DNA from: Planctomycetota bacterium
GTDB lineage: Bacteria; Planctomycetota; Planctomycetia; Isosphaerales; Isosphaeraceae
Direction: 5' to 3'
Assembly (NCBI GenBank): GCA_028291545.1
Contig: JAQGHR010000052.1
Span: 62,001-126,000, forward strand
DNA: 64,000 bases
Shown: piece after piece, positions 16,050-27,100 of the stretch
Position numbering within the stretch: position 1 is the stretch's first letter
How the letters are laid out: each line of letters opens with the position of its first letter
The notes under the pieces: model-generated
The model's input: the letters and a program-made list of their open reading frames with translations, nothing else
What the model was told of the DNA's origin: nothing
Database searches by the model: none
Translations under genes and position numbers: made by a program

Positions 16050-16262
16050 GTGACCAACCTGCGGGATTATCTCAGGATCTCGGAGGCGGCCGAGTACCTC
16101 GGGGTGGCCCCGAACACGCTCCGCAACTGGGAGAAGGCGGGGAAGATCATGACGCACCGTCATCCGGTGAATCGCTATCGGCTCTTCCGCCAGAAAGACC
16201 TCGACTCGATGTTGCGACAGGTGGAGCGGACCGCCCGCAGGGGTCGGCCCGCCTCGCCTTGA
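16050..16262 (+). CDS. MerR-type helix-turn-helix protein, BREX operon regulator candidate
   Basis: Protein of 70 residues from the GTG at 16050. LRISEAAEYLGVAPNTLRNW followed by NRYRLFRQKDLDSML is a complete MerR/excisionase-like winged helix without an effector domain. Its stop is 32 bp before the ATG of pglW, or overlaps a TTG start of pglW (TTGA), so the two are co-transcribed. Small HTH genes at the head of BREX or Pgl operons are plausible autoregulators; the role here is inferred from position. The frame is open further upstream to 15753, but that part has no protein-like pattern. Confidence 0.75.
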   Translation: MTNLRDYLRISEAAEYLGVAPNTLRNWEKAGKIMTHRHPVNRYRLFRQKDLDSMLRQVERTARRGRPASP

Positions 16263-16294
16263 AGAGAAAGGGCGGCTTGGGGCCGAAGCTCAGC

Positions 16295-19200
16295 ATGGAA
16301 TCTCCCCGCTGGAACATCATCACCCCCTCGAAGTTCGAGTGGGAACGGCGGGGCCTGGACTTCGTCCGCAAGGCGTTGCCCGACCACGATCCGTATCGTG
16401 CGTGGTCGAACTTCGAGTTCCAGGCCGACGACGGGGCGATCTACGAGGTCGATCTCCTCGTCCTCACCAAGCAGGGCTTCTGGCTGGTCGAGTGCAAGGC
16501 GTGGGAGGGCCGGATCTCCGGGGACTCGGGCTCCTGGTATCGCACCACCGGCGGCAAGGCGAGGTCCGAGGACAACCCCGTCGTCCTGGCCAACCGCAAG
16601 GCGAAGGCCCTGTCGTCGCTGCTCAAGTCCCGGCCCGCCGCCGAGAAGGTCAAGCTGCCCTGGCTCGACGCCCTCGTCTTCCTCTCGGCGGACGACGTGC
16701 AATGCGACCTCGCCGGCACCGCCCGCAACCGGGTCTGCCTGAAGGATCGTCCCGCCCAGGGAGATCGGCCCGAGCGCAAGGGCATCCTCGCCGCCCTGAT
16801 GGACCGTGACTGTCCGGGCGTGGATCCCGACCCCCGCTCGACGATCGACACGAGGGTTGCGAAGGCCCTGTCCCGTGCGATGGAGCAGGCCGGCATCCGC
16901 CCGTCGCAGCGGGCCCGCCGGGTGGGCGATTACGTCCTCGGCGAGTTGATCGCCGACGGGGCGGGCTATCAGGACTGGCTCGCCAAGCACACGTCGTTCG
17001 ACGACGTGCATTGCCGGGTGAGGCAGTATACGGTCGCCCAGGCGTCCTCGGAGGAGGACCGGCAGCGGCTGAGGCGGGCGGCGGCCCGTGAGTTCCAGAT
17101 CATCCAGACGCTCGACCATCCCGGCATCCTGCCCGTGCTCGACTACAAGGAGCACGAGAACGGCCCGGCTCTGCTCTTCCGCTACCTCGACCCCAATGCC
17201 GTCCGCCTCGACCACTACCTGGCGACCAACGCCGTCAAGCTCACCACCGACATGCGGCTCGACCTGCTCCGCCAGGTCGCCGACGCCATCCGCTACGCCC
17301 ACCGCAAGCGGGTGATCCACCGGGCGCTGAGCCCCCAGAGCATCCTGGTCACCGACGCCTCTTCGGCGACGCCCAGGCTTCAGATCTACAACTGGCAGGT
17401 GGGCGTGCGGGAGACCGCCTCGACCACGGGGCGGGCGACCGTGATCGAGGATCTGGTCGAGTCGCAAGCCTTCGTCTACATGTCGCCCGAGGCGATGGCG
17501 GACGGTCGGAAGGTCACCGAGGCGTCGGACGTGTTCTCGCTCGGGGCCATCGCCTTCCACCTGTTCGCCTCCCGGCCGCCCGCCACCGGGCCGACTGACC
17601 TGGCGAGGATCCTCCGGGAGCAGAAGGGTCTGAGCATCTCCTCGGTCCTCGACGGGGCCGGGCCGAAGCTGGAGGAACTGATCCGGTGGAGCACCCACCC
17701 GGACGTACTGACCCGCATCGGCTCGGTCGAGGACTTCCTGACGCTCCTCGATGATGTCGAGGACGAACTGACCGCACCGGCCCAGTCCGTCGTCCTCGAC
17801 CCATTGCAGGCCAAGAGGGGGGACCGGCTCGAACACGGGTTCGTCGTCCAGCGGGTGCTTGGCCAGGGTGCCACGGCGACGGCCCTGCTGGTCACGAAGG
17901 GCGACGAGGAGTTCGTCCTGAAGGTGGCGATGGCCGAGGATCAGGACGATCGCCTGCACGAGGAGGCCCAGGCCCTCCGCTCGATCCACAGCGAGTTCAT
18001 CGTCGCCATCGAGGACGAACTGGTCATCAACGGCAGGACCGTCCTCGTCCTCCAGAAGGCGGGCGACAAGACCCTGGCCGCCGTGCTCCGGTCCGAGGGC
18101 GTGCCCGGCCTGGAGATGCTCGCCCGCTACGGGGACGACCTACTCTCGGCGGTCTCCTCGCTGGAACGGCACGGGGTGGCCCACCGGGACATCAAGCCCG
18201 ACAACGTCGGCATCCGCTCCCTGACGAAGGGGCGGAACCAGTTGATCCTGTTCGACTTCTCGCTGGCGCACGCACCGCTGGACAACATCCGGGTCGGCAC
18301 CCCCGGCTACACCGACCCGTTCCTCGCCCACCGCAAGCCCCGGCGGTGGGACTTGCAGGCGGAGCGGTACTCGGCGGCGGTGACCCTCTACGAGATGACC
18401 CTCGGGGTGGGCGTGCTCCCCCGGTGGGGCGACGGCAAGTCGGACCCGGCGATGACCGAGGCCGAACTGGTCATCGACGCCGAGAAGTTCGACCCCGGAG
18501 TCCGGGAGGGCCTCGTCGAGTTCTTCCTCAAGGCGTTGCACCGAGACCCCAACGAGCGGTTCCACAACGCCGACGAGATGCGGTGGGCCTGGCAGAACGT
18601 CTTCAAGGAGGCGGAGCAGAGGAAGATCACGACCCCCGGCGGCGAGGAGGTCGATCTTCGGGTCTCGCTGGAGCAGGCGGACCTGACAACGCCGGTCGCC
18701 GCCCTGGGCCTGAGCACCCGTGCCCAGAACGCCCTGGAGCGTGCCGACATCCTCACCGTCCGCAACCTGCTGGAATACCCGATCGGCGACATCCACCTGA
18801 TGCGTGGTGTCGGCAATCAGACCCGTCGTGAAATCATCGAGTTCCTCACCGGCCTGCGTGGCCGGTTCCCCAACGTCGAGACCGGCCGGAACAAGGACCA
18901 GCCCCCCTCGGACCTGCCCTCCGGCCCTCCCGGCCTCGAATGGATGGAGCACCGGGCCGTCGGCGTGATGGTCCCCAAGAAGGACGCTGAGTGGCGCATC
19001 CGCACGGCCCTGCTCGGCGTGCCGGCTGTGGAGTCCACGCCCCCCGACCGCTGGCCCGGCCAGTCCGAGATCGCCGATCTGCTCGGCATCAGCCGGGCCC
19101 GTGTGGGGCAGGTCGTGACGGCCGACCGGATCCGCTGGAGCAAGGACGCCGCCATCACCTCGTTCCGCCACGAACTCTGCGAGCAGATCCAGCGGCTAGG

Positions 19201-20536
19201 CGGAGTCGTGTCGATCCCCGAGATCATCGACTTGACGATCCTAGTGAGGCCCTCCGCCGGCACACTGGAGCCGGTCCGGCAGCAGCGAGCGGCGTCGGCG
19301 GTGGCCAGGGCGGCGGTGGAGACCGAGACCTCGATGGCGGTCCCCCGCTTCCAGGTCCGTCGGGTCGGCGGCAAGGTCGTCGTGGCCTGCTCCCAGGAAC
19401 TGGCGGCGTTCGCCGAGGAGCTTGGACGGAAAGCCGACCGCCTGGCGGCATCGGACCCGCTGCCGCCCCCCTTGCGGGTGTTCCAGGAACTCTACGAGGC
19501 CAGCCCGCCGCAGCAGCCCCACGGCTGCCAGCCGCTCGGCAACGAGCGACTGCTGAAGCTCGCCGCCGCCATGAGCCGCACGGCCGCCGTGTCCTCCCGC
19601 CAGGAGCTATATCCCCGTGGGCTGGCGTCGGAACGTGCCTTGCGCCTGGGCATCGGGGCGTTGTCCGGGCTGGGGCTCGGCGACGGCGAGGAGGGCTTCA
19701 CCATCGAGCAGGTCCAGGATCGGCTGAGGAGCCGATATCCGGAAGCCGAGCCGCTGCCGAGCCGACCGGACCTGGACACACTGTTGCATCGGGTCGGCCT
19801 CGATGTCCGCTGGGACGACGAGAAGAAGGTCTATCGCCGCCGGGACGCCACGAACTTCGTCACCTCGGGCTCGTCGATCCCCAGGCGGCACACCACGGCG
19901 ACCTCGACCCGCAAGGTCGAGGTCACGCCCGACCTGGCGGAGGCACGCCAGTTCGAGGAGCGGTTGCGGCACGCCCACGGCGACGGCGGGTTCCTGGTGC
20001 TGACCGTCCGCCCCAGCCGGATGCGTCGGTGCGAGGACGAGCTTCTACGGCGGTTCCCCATCGAGCGGGTCTCGTTCGACGACCTCCTCTTCGAGGCCCT
20101 CCGCAGGGAAGCCGATGAATTGGAGATCGACTGGGCGATCATCGAGCACGCTGATGGGGCGGATTGGTCGGGCCAGGATTGGAACAACCTCCTGCATCTG
20201 GTCGCTCGGGTGGCCCCGAAGGTCGTCACCGAGTTGTGCGACCGCAGCGAGCACCTGCTGCTGGTCAATCCGGGGCTGATCGCCCGATACGACCAGATGG
20301 CGATCTTGGAGACGCTCCGGGACAAGGTCGGCCACGAGGTGCCTTGCCCCGGTCTCTGGGTCTTGGTGGCGACGGACGGGCAGCATGACCTGCCGATGCT
20401 CGACAACGCTGAGATCCCGCTGATTACGCCCGGCCAACGGGCCAGGGTGTCCGAGGCGTGGGTGGACAACGTCCACCGTGGCCATCCGAACGGGGCTGTC
20501 GCTCGTCCCGTCGCCGCCAAGAAGGGAGGCGGCTGA
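16295..20536 (+). CDS. pglW: BREX type 2 serine/threonine kinase PglW (NERD + pseudokinase + kinase)
   Basis: Protein of 1413 residues from the ATG (a TTG at 16259 would add 12). Domains in order: a NERD nuclease-related domain (about 15-130, VDLLVLT and ECKAW); a first kinase-like domain (about 220-500) where HRD is HRALSPQS and DFG is replaced by YNWQVG, so probably inactive; a second kinase domain (about 515-790) with HRDIKPDN at about 629 and DFSLA; a helix-hairpin module like the RNA polymerase alpha C-terminal domain (ALGLSTRAQNALERADI); and a sigma-region-4-like HTH (IADLLGISRARVGQV). PglW phosphorylates in the Pgl/BREX-2 phage-resistance system. First large gene of the operon; the next gene starts 2 bp after its stop. 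Confidence 0.9.
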   Translation: MESPRWNIITPSKFEWERRGLDFVRKALPDHDPYRAWSNFEFQADDGAIYEVDLLVLTKQGFWLVECKAWEGRISGDSGSWYRTTGGKARSEDNPVVLANRKAKALSSLLKSRPAAEKVKLPWLDALVFLSADDVQCDLAGTARNRVCLKDRPAQGDRPERKGILAALMDRDCPGVDPDPRSTIDTRVAKALSRAMEQAGIRPSQRARRVGDYVLGELIADGAGYQDWLAKHTSFDDVHCRVRQYTVAQASSEEDRQRLRRAAAREFQIIQTLDHPGILPVLDYKEHENGPALLFRYLDPNAVRLDHYLATNAVKLTTDMRLDLLRQVADAIRYAHRKRVIHRALSPQSILVTDASSATPRLQIYNWQVGVRETASTTGRATVIEDLVESQAFVYMSPEAMADGRKVTEASDVFSLGAIAFHLFASRPPATGPTDLARILREQKGLSISSVLDGAGPKLEELIRWSTHPDVLTRIGSVEDFLTLLDDVEDELTAPAQSVVLDPLQAKRGDRLEHGFVVQRVLGQGATATALLVTKGDEEFVLKVAMAEDQDDRLHEEAQALRSIHSEFIVAIEDELVINGRTVLVLQKAGDKTLAAVLRSEGVPGLEMLARYGDDLLSAVSSLERHGVAHRDIKPDNVGIRSLTKGRNQLILFDFSLAHAPLDNIRVGTPGYTDPFLAHRKPRRWDLQAERYSAAVTLYEMTLGVGVLPRWGDGKSDPAMTEAELVIDAEKFDPGVREGLVEFFLKALHRDPNERFHNADEMRWAWQNVFKEAEQRKITTPGGEEVDLRVSLEQADLTTPVAALGLSTRAQNALERADILTVRNLLEYPIGDIHLMRGVGNQTRREIIEFLTGLRGRFPNVETGRNKDQPPSDLPSGPPGLEWMEHRAVGVMVPKKDAEWRIRTALLGVPAVESTPPDRWPGQSEIADLLGISRARVGQVVTADRIRWSKDAAITSFRHELCEQIQRLGGVVSIPEIIDLTILVRPSAGTLEPVRQQRAASAVARAAVETETSMAVPRFQVRRVGGKVVVACSQELAAFAEELGRKADRLAASDPLPPPLRVFQELYEASPPQQPHGCQPLGNERLLKLAAAMSRTAAVSSRQELYPRGLASERALRLGIGALSGLGLGDGEEGFTIEQVQDRLRSRYPEAEPLPSRPDLDTLLHRVGLDVRWDDEKKVYRRRDATNFVTSGSSIPRRHTTATSTRKVEVTPDLAEARQFEERLRHAHGDGGFLVLTVRPSRMRRCEDELLRRFPIERVSFDDLLFEALRREADELEIDWAIIEHADGADWSGQDWNNLLHLVARVAPKVVTELCDRSEHLLLVNPGLIARYDQMAILETLRDKVGHEVPCPGLWVLVATDGQHDLPMLDNAEIPLITPGQRARVSEAWVDNVHRGHPNGAVARPVAAKKGGG

Positions 20537-20538
20537 AC

Positions 20539-23500
20539 ATGGTCGATATCAAGACGCTCGTGCCGCAGTTGCAGAAGCAGGTGGAACTCCTGACCGAAGA
20601 CCTGATCGGTCGATCCAGGAGCGTCCCGACGATCGAGACGTTTCTCCGGGAGAACTACCAGAAAGTCCACGAAACCGGGCGACTTTCGCAGAGCTACGAG
20701 GAGTGGTCGGAGGACTACCTCGAACAGGTCGCAGTGTCGTGGGTGCTCGCCTGCGTCTTCGTGCGGTTTCTGGAAGACAACCACCTCATCGACGAGTGCT
20801 GGATCGCCGGCCAGGGAGACCGAGGCAAGCTGGCGGACGGTTCCTACGAGATCTATTTCCGAAGTCGGCCTCACGAGACGGATCGAGAATACCTCAAGTT
20901 CGTCTTCCTCGAAGTCGGGAAGATTCCGGCCACGAAGGAGTTGTTCGACGACAACAACAAGAACCCACTTTGGGCCGTCGATCCGAGCGGTGACGCCGCA
21001 CGCCGGCTTCTGCTGTTCTTCAAGGAGATCGACGCCGATCGGGGCGGGTTGAAGCGACCATTCGACACCAGGGAAGTACGGACGCAGCCGCTCGTCGATG
21101 TATGTGAGCGGCTCGCACCACAGGCCCAGTTCCTCGGCGACCTCTATCAGGACTTGTCGGAACACGCCCGGAAGAAGTATGCCCTGCTCCAGACACCCGA
21201 GTTCGTGCAGCAGTTCATCCTCGATCGCACGCTGGAGCCAGCGATCAGGGATTTCGGGCTGAAGGGCCTGCGAATCATCGACATCGCCTGCGGGTCGGGG
21301 CACTTCTTGTTGGGAGCGTTCGACCGGCTGTTCGCCCGATGGATGAAGTCCGAGGAGGTCCGGGGGAATCCTGTCGTCGCCGCCCAGAATGCCTTCGACA
21401 GCATCTTCGGCGTGGACATCAACTCGTTCGCCATCGCAATCACACGTTTCAGGATGCTCGTCGCAGCGGTCCGGGCGTGCGGGATCGACCGGCTGCATCA
21501 GCAGAGCTATGCCTGGAAACTGAATCTCGCCGTCGGCGACAGCCTTCTCCGAGGGAGCCGACCGACCTATGGCGGCGGACGCCAGCGCATCTTGTCTCAG
21601 CGAGAGTTCGAGTTCGAGACCGCCCAGGAGCTTCGTATTGAAGATCCGGCCGCCGCCAACGAGATCCTCGACAAGGGGTATCACGTCGTCGTCGGCAATC
21701 CGCCGTACATCATCGTCCGTGACAGGGCACAGAACGCTGCGTATCGGCAAATATACTCGACCTGCCATCAGAAGTATTCCCTCGGCGTCCCCTTTACGCA
21801 ACGCTTCTGGGATCTGGCGATACGTAAGGGCGAGCGCATCGAACAGACCACCGAAGCAACCAGCCCCGATGCGGGCTACGTGGGAATGATCACCGCCAAT
21901 TCGTTCATGAAGCGGGAGTTCGGCAAGAAGTTGATCGAGGACTTTTTCCGCATCACAGACCTGACCCACGTCCTCGATACGTCCGGAGCCTACATTCCCG
22001 GCCACGGCACGCCGACGGTCATCCTGTTCGGCCGGGGTCGCAAGTCGGTAGGAGACACGGTGCGGGCTGTGCTGGGAATCAAGGGAGAGCCCAGCACACC
22101 CGAAGATCCGTCCCAGGGGCACGTGTGGCAGTCGATCATCAGCCAAGTCGATCGGCTGGGGTCCGAGGACGGTTTCACATCCTCGGTGGATATCCCCCGA
22201 ACCACGTTCAACACCCATCCGTGGAGCATCGGCGGCGGAGGGGCGGCAGAACTCAAGGAACTACTCGACGAGAATGCTTCCGCATCGCTGGGAGACCTCG
22301 CCTTCAGTATAGGCATTGCATCGGTCACGGGCGAAGATGACCTATATGTTCTACCCCGGAGTCTCGATGCGGCGAGGCTCCGGGCTCGGAATACCATCCC
22401 GTTGCTGATGGGGGACATGATTCGTGATTATTGGGAGGCCGAGCCGGTGACGGCTTTGTGGCCTTATGACTCCGACCTTCGCCTCCTTCCCGAGGAAGGC
22501 ATCTCCGACCTGATTCGCATTCTGTGGCCCTGCCGAGCATCAATCAGCCAGCGTCGACGGTTCGGTACTCCCATGCTTCAGAAGGGAGCCAAGTGGTATG
22601 AGTGGCAAGAACTTTACCATGATAAACTCCGCACGCCACTCTCGATAACCTTCGCCGAAGTCGCCACGCACAATCACTTCGTGCTCGACCGAGGCGGCAA
22701 GGTGTTCAATCGGACGGCCCCGATCCTAAAGCTCCCGGCCGAGGCCACCGAGGATGACCACCTCGCCCTGCTTGGCATTCTCAATAGTTCCTCCGCCTGT
22801 TTCTGGCTCAAGCAGGTCTGCCACAACAAGGGAAGTACTGTTGATATTCAGGGGGCTCGACAGCGAACTGCTCCGTTTGAAGATTTTTATCAGATGAACG
22901 CAACCCGAGTCGGGGAATTGCCCATCCCGGAACAACGTCCCGTTGCGCTTGCCCGTCTCCTAGACCGCCTGGCCAAGGACTGCGGATCATCGCTCCCCAA
23001 TGCAATCATGCAGCGGGGCATCCCATCGCAGACCGGCTTGGATGAGGAACGAGCGGCGGTGAGCCGAATCCGGGGCCGGATGATCGCCTTACAAGAAGAA
23101 CTCGACTGGGAGTGCTACCGACACTACGGCCTACTCGGCGTCGAATACCGGTACACCGGCGACGACCTGCCTGAATTGAAGTTGGGCGAGCGGGCCTTCG
23201 AGGTCGTCCTGGCACGACGGATGGTACAAGGCGAGTTGCGAACGACGTGGTTCGATCGGCACGGCTCCACTCCTATCACCGATATCCCGTCGGACTGGCC
23301 CGAGGCTTACCGAACGCTTGTTGAACGCCGCATTCAGGTCATCGAGTCTATCAAGGAGATCGGCCTTATCGAACGGCCCGATTTCAAGCGTCGCTGGAAC
23401 GACGAGCCGTGGCGGGAAAAGGAACAACGTGCCCTTCGCCGCTGGCTTCTCGACCGGCTCGAAGCCCCGAACTACCGCAAGGGCCCGAGGGGGAACGAGG

Positions 23501-24189
23501 CGACGTTGCAATCCACGGCCCAGCTTGCCGACACGGCCAGCGGCGACGGCGAGTTCCTCCAGGTCGCAGCCTTGTATCGTGGCCGCCCCGACTACGATGT
23601 GGCGGCCCTCGTCCGGGAACTGATCGAGTCGGAGTCGGTCCCGTTCCTGCCCATCCTTCGCTACAAGCCCACGGGGCTCCGTAAGAGAGAGGTCTGGGAA
23701 CGCACCTGGGATCTCCAGCGAAAGCAGGACGCCGGGGAGGACGTGGGCGACCTCCCCGTGCCACCCAAGTACGCTACTGCGGACTTCCTCAAGACCGACT
23801 ACTGGAGGCTCCGGGGAAAGCTCGACGTGCCGAAGGAGCGGTGGATCAGCTATCCCCACCTCCACACCGAGAGCGACCCCAGCCTGGTCGTGGGCTGGGC
23901 CGGGTGGGACCATCTCCAGCAGGCCACCGCCCTCGTGGCCTACTACGACGCCCGCAAGCGGGAGGGCTGGGACGGCAAGCGGCTGACGCCGATCCTGGCG
24001 GGCCTCGACCAACTCCTGCCCTGGATCCATCAGTGGCACCCCGAGATCGACCCCGAGTTCGGCGACACGGCGGGCCAGTCGTATCAGACGCTCCTTGAGA
24101 ACGACGCCCACGAGCTTGGCCTGATCCTGGACGACATCCGCAACTGGCAGCCTCCCCAGACCACGGCCCGGCGACGGGCGAGGACGTGA
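20539..24189 (+). CDS. pglX: BREX type 2 adenine-specific DNA methyltransferase PglX
   Basis: Protein of 1216 residues. The start at 20539 (MVDIKTLVPQLQKQ) lies 2 bp after the pglW stop. The SAM-binding motif DIACGSGHF is near residue 246 and the catalytic NPPY near 385, in the order of N6-adenine (gamma-class) methyltransferases. A long C-terminal region probably holds the target recognition domain (LGILNSSSACFWLKQVCHNKG). In BREX systems this enzyme marks host DNA as self and is needed for defence. Its stop overlaps the beginning of pglY. It also resembles class I restriction-modification fused enzymes, but no nuclease or helicase motif is present and the context is decisive. Confidence 0.92.
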   Translation: MVDIKTLVPQLQKQVELLTEDLIGRSRSVPTIETFLRENYQKVHETGRLSQSYEEWSEDYLEQVAVSWVLACVFVRFLEDNHLIDECWIAGQGDRGKLADGSYEIYFRSRPHETDREYLKFVFLEVGKIPATKELFDDNNKNPLWAVDPSGDAARRLLLFFKEIDADRGGLKRPFDTREVRTQPLVDVCERLAPQAQFLGDLYQDLSEHARKKYALLQTPEFVQQFILDRTLEPAIRDFGLKGLRIIDIACGSGHFLLGAFDRLFARWMKSEEVRGNPVVAAQNAFDSIFGVDINSFAIAITRFRMLVAAVRACGIDRLHQQSYAWKLNLAVGDSLLRGSRPTYGGGRQRILSQREFEFETAQELRIEDPAAANEILDKGYHVVVGNPPYIIVRDRAQNAAYRQIYSTCHQKYSLGVPFTQRFWDLAIRKGERIEQTTEATSPDAGYVGMITANSFMKREFGKKLIEDFFRITDLTHVLDTSGAYIPGHGTPTVILFGRGRKSVGDTVRAVLGIKGEPSTPEDPSQGHVWQSIISQVDRLGSEDGFTSSVDIPRTTFNTHPWSIGGGGAAELKELLDENASASLGDLAFSIGIASVTGEDDLYVLPRSLDAARLRARNTIPLLMGDMIRDYWEAEPVTALWPYDSDLRLLPEEGISDLIRILWPCRASISQRRRFGTPMLQKGAKWYEWQELYHDKLRTPLSITFAEVATHNHFVLDRGGKVFNRTAPILKLPAEATEDDHLALLGILNSSSACFWLKQVCHNKGSTVDIQGARQRTAPFEDFYQMNATRVGELPIPEQRPVALARLLDRLAKDCGSSLPNAIMQRGIPSQTGLDEERAAVSRIRGRMIALQEELDWECYRHYGLLGVEYRYTGDDLPELKLGERAFEVVLARRMVQGELRTTWFDRHGSTPITDIPSDWPEAYRTLVERRIQVIESIKEIGLIERPDFKRRWNDEPWREKEQRALRRWLLDRLEAPNYRKGPRGNEATLQSTAQLADTASGDGEFLQVAALYRGRPDYDVAALVRELIESESVPFLPILRYKPTGLRKREVWERTWDLQRKQDAGEDVGDLPVPPKYATADFLKTDYWRLRGKLDVPKERWISYPHLHTESDPSLVVGWAGWDHLQQATALVAYYDARKREGWDGKRLTPILAGLDQLLPWIHQWHPEIDPEFGDTAGQSYQTLLENDAHELGLILDDIRNWQPPQTTARRRART

Positions 24190-24191
24190 CG

Positions 24192-27100
24192 ATGGACAAG
24201 CTCATCAGCGAACTGCTGATCCTCCCCGAGCGGGTCCGCAAGGGCGACTTCGTCCTCAACCTCTCGAAGGGCGTCACCGAGCCCGAGAAGACGCTCGACG
24301 AGTACGTGGTCACGCCGCAACTCCTGGAATCGTTCGACGACGCCCTGGGCTTCATCCGCTCGGCCGTCGATGCCACCAACAGCAAGGCGTGCTACCTGCA
24401 CGGCAGCTTCGGTGCGGGCAAGTCGCACTTCATGGCCGTCCTGCACCTGATGTTGCAGCACGTCCCCGCCGTGCGGGCCAGGGACGACCTGGCGAAGGTC
24501 TGCGCCAAGCACGGCTGGGTCGAGGAGAAGAAGTTCCTGCTCGTGCCCTACCACATGATCGGCTCCCGCAACATGGAGTCGGCCATCCTGGGCGGTTACG
24601 TCGATCACGTCCTGGAGCATCATCCCGACGCCCCGCTGCCGGGCGTCTACCTCGCCGACGATATCTTCAAGAACGCCGTCACTTACCGCCAGCGGCTCGG
24701 CGACGAGAAGTTCTTCGAGGACTTGAACCGGGGCAACCAGGCGGCGGGCGGCACGGGCTGGGGCAAGCTCGCCTCGGGCTGGAATGCCGCCCGCTTCGAG
24801 GCCGCCCTGGAGGCTCCTCCTTCCAGCGAGGACAGGACACGCCTCGTGGGCGACCTCGTGCAGCACATCTTCCCCGCCTTCAAGGGGATCGCCCAGGGCA
24901 AGGACGAAGCCTACGTCGATCTCGACGTGGGCCTGAGCGTCATCAGCGCCCACGCCAAGTCCCTCGGCTACGACGCCCTGATCCTGTTCCTCGACGAGTT
25001 GATCCTCTGGCTGGCCACGCACTCGGCCGACGTGGGGTTCGTCCAGACCGAGGGGAACAAGCTGGCGAAGCTCGTCGAGTCCCGCAAGTCGGACCGGCCC
25101 GCCCCCATCATTAGCTTCGTCGCCCGCCAGCGTGACCTGCGAGACCTGATTGGTGAAAACGTCACCGGAGCCGAGTCGCTCAACTTCTCCGACGTGCTCT
25201 CGCACTGGGAGGGGCGGTTCCACACGATCACCCTGGAGGACCGCAACCTCCCGGTCATCGCCAACCGGCGGGTGCTGCGCCCCAGGGACGCCGCCTGCCG
25301 GGCGGAACTCGAAGCCGCCTTCGAGAAGACCGCCCAGGTGCGGCAGGAGATCCTCGAAGTCCTGCTGACCAGGGAGGCCGACCGGGCGATGTTCAAGCTC
25401 GTCTACCCGTTCAGCCCGGCCCTGATCCAGGCCCTGGTGGCGGTCTCCAGTGCGCTCCAGCGGGAGCGGACCGCCCTGAAGATCATGCTCCAGTTGCTCG
25501 TGAACCGGCGGGATACCCTGCGGCTGGGAGACGTGATCCCGCTGGGCGACCTGTGGGACGTGGTAGCCAACGGCGACGAGGCGTTCACCGACGTGATGCG
25601 GGTGAACTTCCAGAACGCCAAGAATCTGTACCAGAACAAGCTCCGCCCGATGCTGGAGCAGCAGCACCAGATCGACCTGGAGGTAGACCGGGAGCGGGCG
25701 GCGGACTCCGACGAGATCGCCACCCGGATCAAGCTCTTCGAGAACGACGACCGCCTCTTGAAGAGCCTGTTGCTGGCGGCCCTGGTCCACGGGGTCGAGG
25801 CCCTCAAGAACATGACCTGCGTGCGGCTGGCGGCCCTCAACCACGGCTCGATCCGCTCCCGCATCCCCGGACGTGAGCATCAGGTCGTCGCCCAGAAGCT
25901 CCGCACCTGGGCGGGGATGATCGGCGAGATCCGGGTCGGCGAGGAGCCGACGAACCCGACCGTCTCGATCCAACTCTCGGGCGTCGATACCGAGGGGATC
26001 ATCGAGGCGGGGCGGGTCTACGACAACCCCGGCAACCGCCAGTACAAGCTCAGGCAGATGCTCTTCAAGTCGATGGGCGTGCCCGAGCAGGACGAGATGT
26101 ACATCTCCCACACCTTCTGGTGGCGGGGCAGCAAGCGGTCCTGCGACGTGCTCTTCACGAACGTGCGGTCCCTCCCCGACGAGTCGCTGCGGTCCAGTGA
26201 CGACTGGAAGCTCATCATCGACTTCCCGTTCGATGCCGAGGGCCACTCGCCGATCGAAGACCTCGACCGCATCAACAAGTTCCGGGAGAAGAACGAGCGG
26301 CACCGGACGCTCGCCTGGCTGCCGTCGTTCTTCTCGCCCCGAACCCAGGCGGAACTCGGCAAGCTGGTCATCATCGAGCGGCTGCTGCTGGGCAACAACC
26401 TCGACCAGTACGCCCAGCACCTCTCGCTCCAGGACCGCCAGACCGCCCGGCTGCTGCTCCAGAACCAGCAGAGCGCCCTGTCACAGCGACTGATCCAGGC
26501 GGTCGAGGCGGCCTTCGCCATCCGCTCCGAGCCGACGCCCGGCACGCTGGACGCCGCCTACGACATGTCCGAGTCGCACTTCCAGTCGCTCTACCCCACG
26601 CTCGTCCTCCAGCGTCCTGTGGGGGCGAACCTCGGCGAGGCCCTGGAGCACCTGTTCGACCAGGCCTTGGCGCATCAGTTCCCGAAGCACCCGAAGTTCG
26701 GGCAGGAGATCAAGCCCGGCAAGGATCTCCGCCAGGTTCTGGAGGTCTGCCAGGAGGCGGCCCGCACGCCCGATGGCCGGGTCTTCGTCGAGGACAAGGC
26801 GGTCCGCCAGAAGCTCCGCAACGTCTGCAACCCGCTCGAACTGGGTCAGATGTCCGAGACGCACTTCAAGCTGGAAAACCTCTGGAAGAACCACTTCAAT
26901 CGCCTGCTGGCGGCCTCCGAGCAGCCGCACCCCACGGCGGCCGACCTGCGCAAGTGGATGGACAAGCCGGACGAGCGGGGGCTCCCCCGAGAGGTCCAAA
27001 ACCTGCTGATCCTCGTCTACGCCGACCAGACCAACCGCTCCTTCGTCCGCTACGGCGGCAATTACACGCCGGGCCTCGACGACCTGCCCAACGAACTTGA

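Noticed and set aside
16175..17989. A 604-residue minus-strand frame across pglW
   Set aside because: Same shadow effect; the plus strand has complete NERD and kinase motifs.
20539..24189. Type I or type IIG restriction-modification enzyme
   Set aside because: NPPY methylase motifs occur in both, but PglW/Y/Z and BrxD/HI neighbours and missing nuclease motifs make PglX the better call.
24084..26420. A 778-residue minus-strand frame across pglY
   Set aside because: Low-complexity shadow of a gene with Walker motifs on the plus strand.
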